A stretch of DNA of 64,000 nucleotides. It comes from Oscarella lobularis. Taxonomy: Eukaryota; Porifera; Homoscleromorpha; Homosclerophorida; Oscarellidae. The translations under genes and the position numbers were made by a program. The notes beneath the pieces were generated by a model. It searched no databases and was not told the origin of the DNA. It worked only from the letters and a program-made list of their open reading frames with translations. The DNA lies in the NCBI RefSeq assembly GCF_947507565.1, contig NC_089175.1, positions 2,035,733 through 2,099,732 of the forward strand, written 5' to 3'. This document shows positions 1-10,851 of this stretch, one piece after another (the first letter of the stretch is position 1; the number at the start of each line of letters is the position of its first letter).

Positions 1-643
1 GAATCATCTCCATTGCAATGATCCATCCGTTATTCATCTTGACTTGAAGCTCAGGAACGTTCTGTATCGTCGTGTTGGCGCCAGGGGGACTGCCGAGTTC
101 TCATGCAAGGTTATTGTCTCCTCAAAGAAACAAGCTCGGTTTTTTATTGATTTATTAGCTTTGCGATTTTGGGTTGGCTAAAATGGCTGAAATCAGCTCA
201 GTCACGAAAGAACGCGACGAATCGAACTACCCGTCCGGAACTCCAGCACATATAGCTCCAGAAAGGTACAATCCTATACCGTACTCTGAAGGGGATGCGT
301 CAGAAAAGACGGAGGTGGCCAAAAAATCCGATGTCTATAGTTACGGAGTCATTCTGTGGGAGATTCAAGAACGCAGACCGTTACTTGAAAGTATGCTATA
401 ATAATAATAATTAACAATTGAATTATTTATTGCAAATGAGTGCGTTTTTCTGTAGATGAACATGTTGTTATGAAGCATACGTTCAGTAAGGAAGGGCGTC
501 AACTGCCCAGAGTCGGAAGACCGGCTCCTGCGTGGTTTACAGCACTTTCCATTAGGTGTGCTGTGCAAGATCCTGCTAATCGACCTTCGTTTAGTGATAT
601 CCTTGCCACATTTTCCCGAGAATCGTCAAGTACAGTTTTGTAG
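1..643 (+). CDS. 3' part of a tyrosine-kinase-like (TKL) protein kinase gene, 5' end outside window
   Basis: Three exons join in frame: 1-109, 159-390 and 456-643 (TAG). The catalytic-loop motif reads HLDLKLRN, so the catalytic Asp, Lys and Asn are kept although the HRD Arg is Leu. The next exon opens with LCDFGLAK (DFG), followed by GTPAHIAPERY (APE region) and KKSDVYSYGVILWE. The last exon ends the C-lobe with DPANRPSFSDIL. Introns are 49 and 65 bp with GT-AG ends. The N-lobe lies left of the window. A paralogous kinase at 26162-27291 continues into a Roc domain, whereas this one stops at 641-643, so it may be a kinase-only or CARD-kinase product. Family knowledge says such kinases phosphorylate Ser/Thr or Tyr in receptor and death-fold signalling; the substrate is unknown. 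Confidence 0.75.
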
Positions 644-1256
644 TTTTTATTTTAGAGGTTTGAATTTCGTGTTTGTACGTCATTTTTTTTCGTTGCTAGG
701 AAAGAAATTTTTATGCTGACGCAATTAATTGCAAGCACTATGGATCAGCGAGAGAGCGTATCGAGGAACCGGAGGACGAGATAACGACAACGTTACGTCG
801 AACACGGAGAACAGCTAAAGAGGGAATTCTAATGTAAACAAATCGCGTAGTATCACGCGCGTTTGGGGACTCGAGATCCTGTAGAATACTCATGATGGAC
901 GACCCCAAATGCATGGAAGGCATTTCGTGGTCCTGTGTTTTCCCGTTTCTCTCCTTAGACTAGATGACGATGTTCTAAGCGGCCTCGATGGCTAACTTTG
1001 CTTTCACCCACATTTATATGCGCTGCACTTTAGCTGAACTACTGTACCGGTATTCGCTGAGAATTTCCGGATAACAATCATAGCATCGTACATTGTTTAG
1101 ATGAACGACAGCGCTTGATTATTGACTTCCTCCTAAAGCGATTGATACTGTAGACGGGAAACGTGTATGATCACGAGAGGAGTACAGTAGGATGATACGA
1201 ATCACGTGCGCTTGGGGAAAGCCGTCCAATCCCCGAGTAGACCTCTGAGGTTCATC
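644..1256 (+). pseudogene. Decayed CARD and Death exon relics plus leader of the next gene
   Basis: No intact gene is visible. Bases 660-960 resemble the stretch before the CARD gene at 36730-36970, including a broken start of a CARD exon near 895-950 (MDDPK then frame loss). Around 955-1010 the sequence switches to the 3' end and 3' flank of a Death exon of the type seen at 5320-5410. About 1140-1256 is a diverged copy of the leader that precedes the TIR genes. The sharp change at about 955 looks like a recombination or deletion junction. Confidence 0.5.
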
Positions 1257-4200
1257 ATGGCCGACCCCAAGTGGAAAACACTTACTCGAGCGCAGGCTGA
1301 TGTTGTTCTTTATCTGAGCAACATTCTAGGCGGTTCTCTTCTCGATTCACTTCTGGCAGAGGAACTTCTGACCGAGGCGAACTACGAGAAGCTTCGAAAA
1401 ATGAGAGAAACCAAAATTGATAATGAAGTAGCGCAGGAGCTGGTTGTAATGCTCAAAAAAACGCCTCCAGGAAGTTACGACAAGTTTTGCGAAGTGCTCC
1501 GTGGTGTGGATGGAGGAAAGGATGTTTACGATAGACTTAAGAAACAAGAAGGTGCGTCTAAACTTTCACAGAGACATCATGCAATTTGTTTCTGTTTTTC
1601 CTAGCCAAAGAGTCATCCGAACAATCTGATGAGCTGAGTCGAGAGCTTATCAAGCAGAAGCTTCCTTCGGTTGAGGCCGAGTATGCGAAACGTGAAAAAC
1701 CCGACGATTGGGTATACGATGTCTTTCTGAGCTTCTTCGGCGCTGGATCAAGAGCCTTCTGCCGTCAAGTGCGCGACGAACTTCAGTCTAAAGGATTGAA
1801 AGTGTTCTTCGACGAGGGAAGCATTGCAGGAGGTAGTCCCATTGTTCCGGTCTTGCTCAAAGCACTTGGAGAATCCAAATACGTTGCCGTCTTCTTGACG
1901 CACGAAATGAAAGGATCCTCTCATCCTGAAGCCGAAGCAACGGTCGCCCTGAAAGTTCATGGAGCCCGCGGCCGCCTACTTCCCTTGTTTCACACCATGT
2001 CTCCTGAGGAGTGTTGTGATGCCGACATCTTCGTCTACTTACCGGGTTCAGATGAAAAGCTTTACCAAATGATTGCTAACATTGTTGGCAAGAATCTGCA
2101 GAAAGAAAAGAAGGAAGACAAAGTCAATACAGCCGCTCGTTTTATTCTTAAATCTATGAAATTTGAAATAAAAGAAATGGACATCGATCGTAGACGAGTA
2201 AGAGATGTTGTACTCACGTTTTATTCGGTCTAATTTATTTGTTATCTAAATAGGCGTTCCGTCAGGAAGCAATAGGTGAGCAATGACGATATAGGCATAT
2301 TTGACGTCTGCTTTTTAGAAATCCTGAGAAGAAAACCTACCTTACGAGAAGTAAACAAACTGAGTAAAGAACTTGCTACTACTTGGAAGCCAATTGCTCG
2401 ACGTCTGTCAGTTCCTGGTATCACTAGCGATATGATCGAAAGGAACTACGCGAATGACGCCCGAGAGCAGGCTTACCAAGCTCTACAGCAGTGGATGCAG
2501 CAGGCGTCAGAGTCTGCAACCGTGGAAACACTGTGCAGAGCCCTTAGCGAGGAAGGTCAGAGTGCTATCGCTGCAAACGTTTTTTCTACTACACTGACTG
2601 CTTCTGGTATACTTGAGGTTTGGATTACCGTGCGGACGTTCTATTGTTTCTCTTAGCTATTGATGAGGCAATGTACCAGAAAGCTCTTGCTTCTGGCAAC
2701 GTTCCCGTCAATCGATATCGCGTGATGGTGGTTGGTCAAGATGGCGCCGGGAAATCATGCTTGATTGACTCTTTCTTGGGTCGTCCTTTCAAAGCCCGAA
2801 ATCCAAGCACGGACGGCATTGCTATTCACGCGGCCGTGACTGCAGCAGAAGGAAAGGAGGGTCAGCACACGTGGACGGAACATGACAAGGAGCAACATTT
2901 AAACAATTTGTTTGCAGCTGGATATGCGATTACGAAGGAAGATCAAGTTGTTATTCCTTACTCTTACGCAATCACGTTTAATTTAATTTTTATATTAGGA
3001 TTCAAACCCGACGGAGGCAGCTTCTCATGCAAAGCGACCGAGATTGGAGCCTGCTGAAAGTCCGGAAGACATCGATGTAAGTGAGAAAAGTCTCCATTTA
3101 ATGTGTGTATAAGTTTTGTCTTTTTCTCAGGAATTTGATCAGCACGCTGAAAAACGAAAAGGAATGATTGCTGAATCGAAGACGGAGGATCCCCCTTCAG
3201 AAAAATATATGATGGCTTACTCGAAGTATCTCAAGTCAGATGAAGCTCTTGCCGCTCTAAGGAAATGTGAAGTCAATCAGAAGCTTCTCTGGGACTTGGG
3301 TGGGCAAGAAAGGTATTTAGCGTCCCACGCCGCTCTCATGCCCGCCGAGTCCGAGTATACGGTGTGCATGTATTTGCTGGTTATCGACATCAGCAAAGAT
3401 CTTAACGAAATGGCAACATCGTCTTTTCGTTCTGGAGAAGCTTCACCCCCCGATGTTCCTCTCGAATTATTGAACATTAAGTACAACAAGGATTTTCCTT
3501 GTCACTGGTTCACATCGATTGGCATTTGCCATCCTTCGGACGAGCGTTCTGAGTTTTATTTGGGGAAGGATTTGGATGTTCACTATCCCGCAATTCTAAT
3601 CGCCGCCACTCGCATTGATGAAGTGGAAAGAAGGTCAGATTCTGAGGACTTTCTTAACTCTCAAAACAAAGAGCTTCACAAATTAATTTACGACCTAAAA
3701 TGCGAAGATCACGTTGTGAAAAATGGAGAAGACCCACAAAACGAGCGATGGTTCTTTCCGGTCGATAATACAAAATCTGGGAAAACCGAAATTCGTTGCG
3801 AGGGAGTCAGAACAATCATGTCTAAACTTGACGGTTCCTCGAAACACTATTGGTCCGAGAAAAACAAAAGGCGTTCTATGCCAGTGAAATGGGTTCATTT
3901 TGAATTGTCACTTGTTATGAAAAAAGGAGAGAAAATCATAGGCGTTGACAGAGCAATTGAGATTTCTCGTCAGTCTAAAATTGATTCTGACGAAGAGGCG
4001 TTGTCAGCTTTGAAATTCATTCACAGCCTAGGTGCAATATTTTATTTCTGGGACGTAACCGAGCTGAAACAGTACGTCATTGTCAATCCTGAGTGGCTGA
4101 TTGACACTGTGGCAACGTTTGTAACGGCCAAAGAACCCACTGGTTACGGGCGCCATTGGCGAAGGCTTTGTGAAACAGGAGAAACTAGCAAAAATGTAGT

Positions 4201-5368
4201 GCTGAAAAAACTTGAGGAATTAAATGTTAAGTCCAGAGATCAAAAAGATTCAGTACTTAACGTGCTAAATATGCTGGACATTATATGCGAATCGCCTGAA
4301 GATTCCTCAACACTCTTGATTCCGTGCATGGTCACGAAAATGCCAACGGAATCTTTGGTGTGGGAAGAGTACAGTCCGTCACAAAAGTTCCCTCCACCCA
4401 TCGTCATTTTCCCCGACGAAGTACAGACAATTCCCGAAGGATTTTTTTTTCGAATTGTGACGAAATTCGCTCGCAAGTACCCGGGCGCGCGCGAGCTTTC
4501 TCGGAATCGCAGTATATTTAGAATAGGCAACAGTAATCTCAAGCTGGAACTATTATACTATGACAGAGGCACTTGTTTGATCGTTTCAATGACCGGCGAA
4601 GGGGACATGGAGAATGCAGTGTCATCGGTTCCGAAATCGGCTCCTGAAATTAGAGAATTCGTTGCTGACAGCGTTGAAGGCGCGAAGAAACGAGGAATGA
4701 GCGGATTGAAGCTCGCGTATTACTGGCAAGTAGCTAATAAGCGCGTCTTTGAGTCACATGTCGACACTGGCAAGGCAAGTTGTCGACTGCCGCGCAATGG
4801 CTCTTTAGTCACGGTGCAACTGCGTGATCGCGGAGTCTGTAGTCCCGGTCCGCCGGATTCACTCTTTTGCGTATCCAAGGTGGGGGACGTCTGTTCGACG
4901 AAAGAACAGCGAGAATTTGTGCATCGCTGGTACAAGAAAGAGGTGCAAATAATTTAACAGCTAGTTCATCGATCATAATATATGCTTGTTTAGAATCTTT
5001 CCTCTTCTGAAGGTCCAGTTTGCTGCTTAGAATTGATATTTGTTTTTGACATTTGTTTTGCAGAAACGCTGAAAAGAAAACCTACCCCCCAAGAGCTAAA
5101 TAAACTGAGTGCAGAAATTGCTACTGAGTGGAGGCCTATTGCTCGATGTCTGCTGTCATTTCCTGACGCGACAATCGGTCAAATTGAAAAGGACTACGCG
5201 AATGTCCGAGAGCAGGCTTACCAATGCCTCCGAGAATGGATGCTGCAGGAGTCAGAGTCTGCAACCGTGGAAACGCTGTGCAGAGCTCTTTGCAGCGAAG
5301 GTAAGAAAGCTGTCGCGGCAAAACATTTTAAACTAGACGACGACGTTCTAAGGGGCTTCAATGTCTAA
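1257..5368 (+). CDS. CARD-TIR-Death-Roc-COR-Death multidomain protein
   Basis: Nine exons join with matching phases: 1257-1551, 1605-2197, 2254-2275 (22-bp microexon), 2319-2606, 2657-2946, 2999-3076, 3131-4942, 4994-5012 (19-bp microexon) and 5064-5368, giving about 1233 aa. Residues 1-98 are a CARD (MADPKW start, KLRKMRETK, GSYDKFCEVL). About 134-270 is a TIR domain (DDWVYDVFLSF, FFDEGSI, SKYVAVFLTHEM, and a Glu in HPEAEATVAL where SARM1-type TIRs carry the catalytic Glu). About 305-395 is Death domain 1. The Roc GTPase has its P-loop GQDGAGKSC near 428, G3 DLGGQERY near 575 and G4-like AATRIDE near 680, where the paralogs have TH instead of TR. COR follows (FIHSLGAIFYFWD, NPEWLIDT), then Death domain 2 (1132-1233). 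No stop or frameshift is visible. By analogy with ROCO and death-fold adaptors this should be a cytosolic GTP-switched signalling scaffold. The splice model is inferred and could instead be several shorter transcripts; a read-through of the 4942 donor would stop at 4957. Confidence 0.75.
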
Positions 5369-5616
5369 TGTTTGCATTCACGCACATTTGTATGCGCTGA
5401 ACTTTAGTTTGACTACTGTTTTAGCTAAGACTTTCCAGATAGCGATCATAGCATCATATACTGTGTCGCGATTGATAGACGGTGTATGATTTTACGAGAG
5501 GAGTTGCGATAATACAGGAAGTCGAAGAGGAACTCGAAAGCAAAACGAATCGCCCAGTATCACGTGCGCTTGGGGAACGCATTCCAATCCCCGAGAGAAG
5601 ACCTCTGAGGCTCATC
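5369..5616 (+). promoter_or_regulatory. Conserved leader upstream of TIR genes, with a short uORF
   Basis: This 248-bp spacer recurs nearly unchanged at 20242-20489 and in part at 33802-34037. It carries a short upstream ORF at 5486-5512 (MILREELR then stop), matched at 20359-20385 and, as MISREELR, at 33905-33931. The leader ends with the motif CTCATCATGG at the main start codon. The spacing from the previous Death exon suggests that it holds the promoter and 5' UTR of the next gene. No TATA box is evident. Confidence 0.4.
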
Positions 5617-7184
5617 ATGGCTGGACTTATCAAAGAAGAAGGTTCTTCTAAACTTTCGGAGAGACATCATGCAGTTGTTTTCTGTTCTTTTCTTAGCCGG
5701 AAATGCATCTGATGAGCTGAGCCGGGAGCTCATAGAGAAACAACTTCCTTCGGTTAGGGTCGAGTATGAGAAACGAGAAAAGAACGACGATTGGGTATAC
5801 GACATCTTTCTGAGCTTCTCGGGGAAGGGATCGCGAGTCTTCTGTCGTCAAGTGTGCGACAGGCTGGAGTCTGCCGGAGCAAAGGTGTTCCTCGACGAGG
5901 AGATTGAAGGGGGTAGTCACATTGTTCCAGTGTTGCTGGAGGCGCTTGGACAATCCAAATACGTTGCCGTCTTCTTGACGCACGAAATGAAAGGATCCTC
6001 TCATCCTGAAGCCGAAGCAACGGTCGCCTTGAAAGTTCATGGAGCCCGCGACCGTCTGCTTCCCTTTTTTCACACCATGTCTCCTGAAGAGTGTCAAGAT
6101 GCCGACATCTCTGTCTACTTGCCAGGCTCAGATGAAAAGCTGTATCAAATGATTGCTAAAATTGTTGGCAGGAATCTGCAGAAAGAAAAGGAGGAAGACA
6201 AAGTCAATGCAGCAGCTCATTATATACTTAAATCTATGAAATTTGCAGTAGAAGAAACGGACACCGACGGTGGACGAGTAAAAGGTGAGCATTGACGGTA
6301 GTATACACCTCGTCTAGTCTTGACAAGTCCAATGACATTTGATTAGCTGATTGCAATTAACTGTGCATGGTGGTCGTCCGGTCTGCGCAGTGGCGGATCC
6401 AGGGGGGGGTCCATGGGGTCCATGGATCCCCCCTTTGAGCAGAAAAAAAATTTTTTTAAAGTAAAATTGAAGTAAACGCAGTGATTTTGTATGTGGGAAG
6501 CCACTTAAGATTAAGGTTAGGGTTAGGGAGAGGAGATTTAGCCGATGAAAGTTAATTAGACACCTCATCGTGCTTGCTGACTGGTCTAAGGCAACGCCCT
6601 GATGAAAATATCTCGTGAAATTTGCAAAAAAGTTTAACTGACAACATTTTTGCAGATTTGCGCGAGAAAAATTAAACTAAGGTTTATTTTAAAGGACCAT
6701 TATACTTGAATAATGAAACTGTGTAGATGTTAAAATGCAACGAAAATGCGCCAATGTGGGCGTGGTCGGTAAAAATTTTTCGCGCGCGCCTTTGGCGCGC
6801 GCAACCTCTCTCATAGACCCCCCGTTGCTCGAATCCTAGATCCGCCACTGCCAGTGCGTACTCAATTTTAGCTGCTTTCCAGGATTGCTGCAGGAAGAAA
6901 TTCAAGAGAAACATCTAAGGGCTGTTTACTTGAAAATTCAGGCGTTCTGGAAGCGCGTTGCTCGGGAGCTGGGTTTACCTCAGTATGAGATCAAGTCTTG
7001 TGAGCGCTCTCATTCATTTGACGAAGAAAGGTGCTATGCAATGTTGCAAAAATGGAAAACGAGACAGAAGGGTAAAGGAAAAGTTTGGGATTTGGCTTCT
7101 GCAATATATAAGGCAGAGCTGGAAGGCGTTGTAGAGGAAGTCTACGGCGAGAGCGTGCTGAAAGCATTGCAATCTGGCAATTAA
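5617..7184 (+). CDS. TIR-Death protein
   Basis: Exons 5617-5641, 5697-6284 and 6883-7184 join in phase to give about 304 aa. The first exon encodes only MAGLIKEE. It looks like a CARD exon whose middle has been removed, because in the CARD-TIR genes the same exon starts MAD and ends with a similar KEEG. The TIR domain (about residues 45-180; DDWVYDIFLSFSGKGSR, FLDEE, SKYVAVFLTHEM, HPEAEATVAL) keeps the Glu that is catalytic in SARM1-like TIR NADases. The last exon is a Death domain of the second type in this array (EEIQEKHLRAVYLK, FWKRVARELGLP, VWDLASAIYKAELEG). The 598-bp second intron holds a MITE. Compared with the paralog at 20490, one residue is missing in the DEES loop. Confidence 0.75.
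6388..6845. mobile_element. hAT-like MITE in an intron
   Basis: The element begins CAGTGGCGGATCCAGG and ends with the near-complement CCTAGATCCGCCACTG. These are terminal inverted repeats of the common hAT-type CAGTGGCGGATC class. It has no coding capacity. The paralogous intron at 22772-22923 lacks it, so the insertion came after the duplication. Flanking bases give only a weak 8-bp duplication (last four bases agree). Inside are a GCGCGCGCC/GGCGCGCGC hairpin near 6781-6800 and two TTAGGG units near 6517. Confidence 0.7.
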
Positions 7185-7289
7185 AGTGGTCACATTAGTA
7201 TCTCACCTTTTGTATCCTAAAAACATCCACAATTTTTTTCAAAATTTGCATCCGGGACTGCGCTACAACTTCGAGAAAAAAACGCGACG
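7185..7289 (+). promoter_or_regulatory. Conserved 5' flank of the USP copies
   Basis: The stretch from TAGTATCTCACC to the start codon is repeated before all five USP25/28 copies (here, 23226-23330, 35450-35548, 39960-40064, 49788-50046). It also follows a type-2 Death exon in four of the five cases. It probably carries the USP promoter and 5' UTR and marks the duplicated block. No TATA box is seen. Confidence 0.35.
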
Positions 7290-9020
7290 ATGACGGGCCA
7301 GCACGACGGTCTGTCCGGGCAGACACAGGTCAGACAGCCTAGCGGGCCAAACTATCTTTCGTCTAACGACACTTTAGAGGGAAGATCTTAGTAGTCTGCA
7401 AGAAATCCTCGGCATTGACGAAGAGCAAGCGCTAAAGCTGTACCAGGTCGGCTAAGAGCTCTTCCAGAGAAGCGAAAAACAGTTCTAAGACGCGCAGGAA
7501 AACGAGAAGAGCGTAACGAAGGCGATCGAAGCGATGACAGCGAAGCAAGAGAACGAAGAACCGCTTCGAAGCGCCTACGGCGACACCGTCGTCGTGGAAA
7601 TCGTCGACGGAAACGTCGCAATTAGCAATCGAGGCTCGAAAAGTGAAAAAGGAAGAGCCGAAGCCGACTCTCATCGATTTGACGTCGACGGAAGACGGCG
7701 ACGACGATGTCCAGAGAGCGATCGCATTGAGCCTTCAAGACGCCGTAAGACATGAGGGGGTTAGAGATAGATACACGCTCCATGTCTTAGTACAGAAACA
7801 GTCTCACAGATAAAAGTACTGACTGACTGACTGACTGTATCTCGTTAGTGAATTATTCTATTCGTCGAAATAGGTATTTATTCTTTATCCATAGAGTCAT
7901 ATTAGTGGAGCTCCTCTGTCTCGAGAAGACCAAGATTTGAGCAGGTTACAAACTTCCCCTAGACAAAAACTCAATCGTGAACTGTTGCCTCTCCAAAGAG
8001 CTGTCGAGGCTAGCATGGCTGATACAAAAGGCGGCTCGACACGCCGGCGCCGATACGACTCCCTCTTGCTTCACATCGATCCTCTGAATCCCCACGAGAG
8101 AATCCGCGACGGAGCCAATCCGGTGGGAATCAAAAACGTTGGGAATACGTGTTGGTTTAGTGCCGTCGTTCAGGTAGATAAAATAACAATCGAATTAGAT
8201 TAAATAATTGGGGAGTTTTGATGTTTCATAGTCGTTGTATCATCTTCCCGTTTTTCGTAACGTCTTGCTGCACGCGAATCTTGACGATGCACGCGTCGTC
8301 AATGGCGAAGTGCCGGAGAGCGAACGAGACCAAGCATTGAGTCCGGCCGTGGCATTCGTAAAGGAGCTGAGAGACCTATTTGCACTCCTACTGGGAAGTC
8401 GACGAAAGTACGTCGATCCAACAAAAGCAGTACAGGTAAGAGAAAATTAATTAATCACTATATATTTAGTAATTGTGTCGTTAGAAACTCAAATCTACGT
8501 TCGCTTCCTCCGCATCTAACACAGCCTATCAGCAGGTAAGTAGAACCGTTCCTAATATTCCTAACAAACTTAAACTGTATGTTCTCAGGATGTAAGCGAG
8601 TTTAACCATCTTCTCATGGAATGGCTCGAGGAAGCGTTCAAGACCGATTCTCCCGCCTTGAACCCGATCCTCGAACTCTTCTACGGTAAATTCTCCACGA
8701 CGGGCATGAACGAGGGTAAGGAATTTAAAACGGACGGCCCGTTCGGCGCCCGTTCGCTTCAAGTCGGCGGTTTTCCCAATCTCCACGCGAGTCTCGACGG
8801 ATCGATGGTCCAGCGCGAAATCGAGCCCGTCAACGCAAGCAGCGGCGACGGCAACGGCGGTTCGGATGACGTCAAATCGGAACAGGAGACGTGGTTTCGT
8901 CATTTGTCGCCCGTTCTCATATTGGAATTGTCGCGATTCGAGTTCAGTCCCACCGAAGGTAAAACGAAGAAGATACACGATAGGGTCGCCTTTGATGAAG
9001 TGCTCTACATGGATAGATAG
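7290..9020 (+). pseudogene. Truncated USP25/28-like copy 1 (N-terminal and Cys-box exons only)
   Basis: It aligns exon by exon with the complete gene at 50047-54034. It has the start MTGQHDGLSGQTQ, the UBA-like exon (LQEILGIDEEQALKLYQ), the acidic SIM-UIM exon, the exon with the catalytic Cys box ([12 protein letters not shown]), and the exons up to LILELSRFEF and LYMDR. The UIM exon has lost about 8 bp near 7587 (ACACCGTCGTC against ACACCGCGGAATCG), which shifts the frame. All exons after the one ending LYMDR are missing, including the His box, so no complete active site can be made. Confidence 0.8.
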
Positions 9021-9056
9021 CCTTCCACAGAAAATAAAACTTCAGAACGCAGGATA

Positions 9057-9480
9057 ATTTCCGTGGTGCCAACTTGGGATTACGTGTTGGCTTAGCGCCG
9101 TCACTCAGGTAGGATAACACCCGAATCAGATTAAATAATTAAAGAATTTTATATACCGTTTAGTCATTATATCATCTTCCCGTTTTTTGTCTGGGCGCAC
9201 ACGAGTCATGACGACGCGCCGGAGAACGAATGAGACCAGGCATTGAGTCCCGCCGTACGTGGCGTTTGCATAGGAGCTGATGGACATATTTTGCAGTCCT
9301 ACTGGACAGTTGACGAAAGTATGTTGATCCCACAAAAGCGGCACAGGTAAGAGAAGATTAACTAATTAATTAATTAAATTATTAATTGTATAATACAGTA
9401 TTTTAATACCTAGTGTTGGTAGAATCTATCTTCGCCTCCTCTGCATCTAACACAGCCTATCAGCAGGCAAGTAGAACCCT
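9057..9480 (+). pseudogene. Second, decayed USP fragment
   Basis: Bases 9057-9108 are a mutated copy of the Cys-box exon end (GITCWLSAVTQ-like). About 9165-9345 is a diverged copy of the next exon, and 9430-9466 matches the short exon ending NTAYQQ. All are broken by frameshifts. The direct continuation after copy 1 suggests an older, partial tandem duplication. Confidence 0.5.
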
Positions 9481-9489
9481 CTCATTATA

Positions 9490-9887
9490 CCCACTATTCG
9501 TCTTGACTTGAAGCTCACAAGAAGTTCTGTATTGTCAATTAATTCAAAGGAGATGGGTCAGTAAAGACAGATGTGGTCAGAAAATCGGATGCACTCACAG
9601 TGTTCACGGAACTTAATTAAGCGTTTCTAGAAGCCCGGATGTTTACACGTGGTCTTGTTCTCATCGACTCTCGAGAAACGTTTCGTACGCTGCGACTGCG
9701 AGCTTTGCCAAACGATAACTCTGATCGACCGAAAGAGAAGCGCTGTTAACAGTCAAGAAACCAATGTCACTGTCAGGTAGAGCGGTCTAAATCCTACTCA
9801 CACTTTTCCAAAGCTCCGGACAGTGAGGCTCCGGACAGTGAGGTAGGCCTATTTTGGGAACAAGTCTAATCGCTCTTTCTCATGCAG
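9490..9887 (+). pseudogene. Kinase exon relic followed by unassigned sequence
   Basis: About 9495-9535 resembles the kinase catalytic loop (IRLDLKL) and 9550-9600 resembles the activation-segment exon (GDGSVKTDVVRKSD). Both are out of frame. The same relic pair recurs at 41620-41745. From about 9615 to 9887 I see nothing recognisable except similarity to 42226-42373. Confidence 0.45.
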
Positions 9888-10851
9888 GTTTTGACCGAAA
9901 TCCGAACACTGCAGAACTGCTCCAGTTGTCAAAGCGAATAGTGGCTAGATGGAATTGAGCGAAGCAGAAATGGAAGCGAATGGCCTTGACATCAGACAAG
10001 CGTATCAAATGCTACAAACTTGGCAGAGAAAAAAGGGCCCGGCTGCGACAGTCAGAGATCTGGTTAGAGCCCTTTTAGAGGAAGGCATGAGACTCACGGC
10101 CGAGGAAGTATTTGGGACTCGGATTTACTCAGAGGGTTAGCTTAGATAATGGCTGTGCGTGCACAGGTCATTGTAACACTGTATTTATTTCTCGTAGATG
10201 ACATTGATGGGACCATTTACAAGCAAAATAATATTGATGAAGATATTTACCAGAAAGCTCTTGCTTTTGGCTCAGTTCCCGTCAATCGATATCGCGTGAT
10301 GGTCGTTGGTCAAGATGGCGCGGGGAAATCGTGCTTGATTGACTCTTTCTTGGGTCGTCCCTTCAAAGCCAAAAACCCAAGTACGGACGGGGTTGCTATT
10401 CACATGGCCGTAACTGCAGCAGAAGGAAAGGAGGGTCAGCACACGTGGACGGAAGAGAATGACAAGGCGCAACATTTGAAGGATTTGCTTGCAGCTGGAT
10501 ATGTGTTTAAGAAAAAAGACCAAGTTGTTATACCAAATTTCACGCAATAACGTTTAATTAATTTTTGTGTTAGAAGTCAAACCCGACGGAGGCAGTTTCG
10601 AGATTGGAGCCTGCTGAACATACAACTGTAAGTATTGAAATCACTTGTAAATGCGTAATCTTTTTCCTTCTACTACTTAGGAATTTGACATAAAGAAACT
10701 TGCTGACTCGGAGTATCTCAAGTCAGATGAAGCTCTTGCTGCTCTCAAGAAATGTGAAGTCAACCAGAAGCTTCTCTGGGACTTGGGTGGGCAAGAAATG
10801 TACTTAGCATCCCACGCCGCTCTTATGCCCGCCGAGTCCGACTATACGTAG
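9888..10851 (+). pseudogene. Death-Roc gene fragment, truncated inside Roc
   Basis: A Death exon (about 9888-10138) ends in phase with a Roc exon at 10198-10523 that keeps the P-loop GQDGAGKSC, then 10574-10627 and 10681-10851. The Death exon is broken: helix 2-3 sequence is missing and the frame shifts near 9955. The last exon stops at TAG 10849-10851, just after the G3 motif (DLGGQEMY), where the sequence jumps into a copy of the TIR-gene leader. G4 and COR are therefore lost. The exon order matches the start of the six-domain gene at 1257, minus CARD and TIR. Confidence 0.65.

Noticed and set aside
6513-6530. TTAGGG repeats as an internal telomere trace
   Set aside because: Only two units inside a MITE, too short to mean anything.
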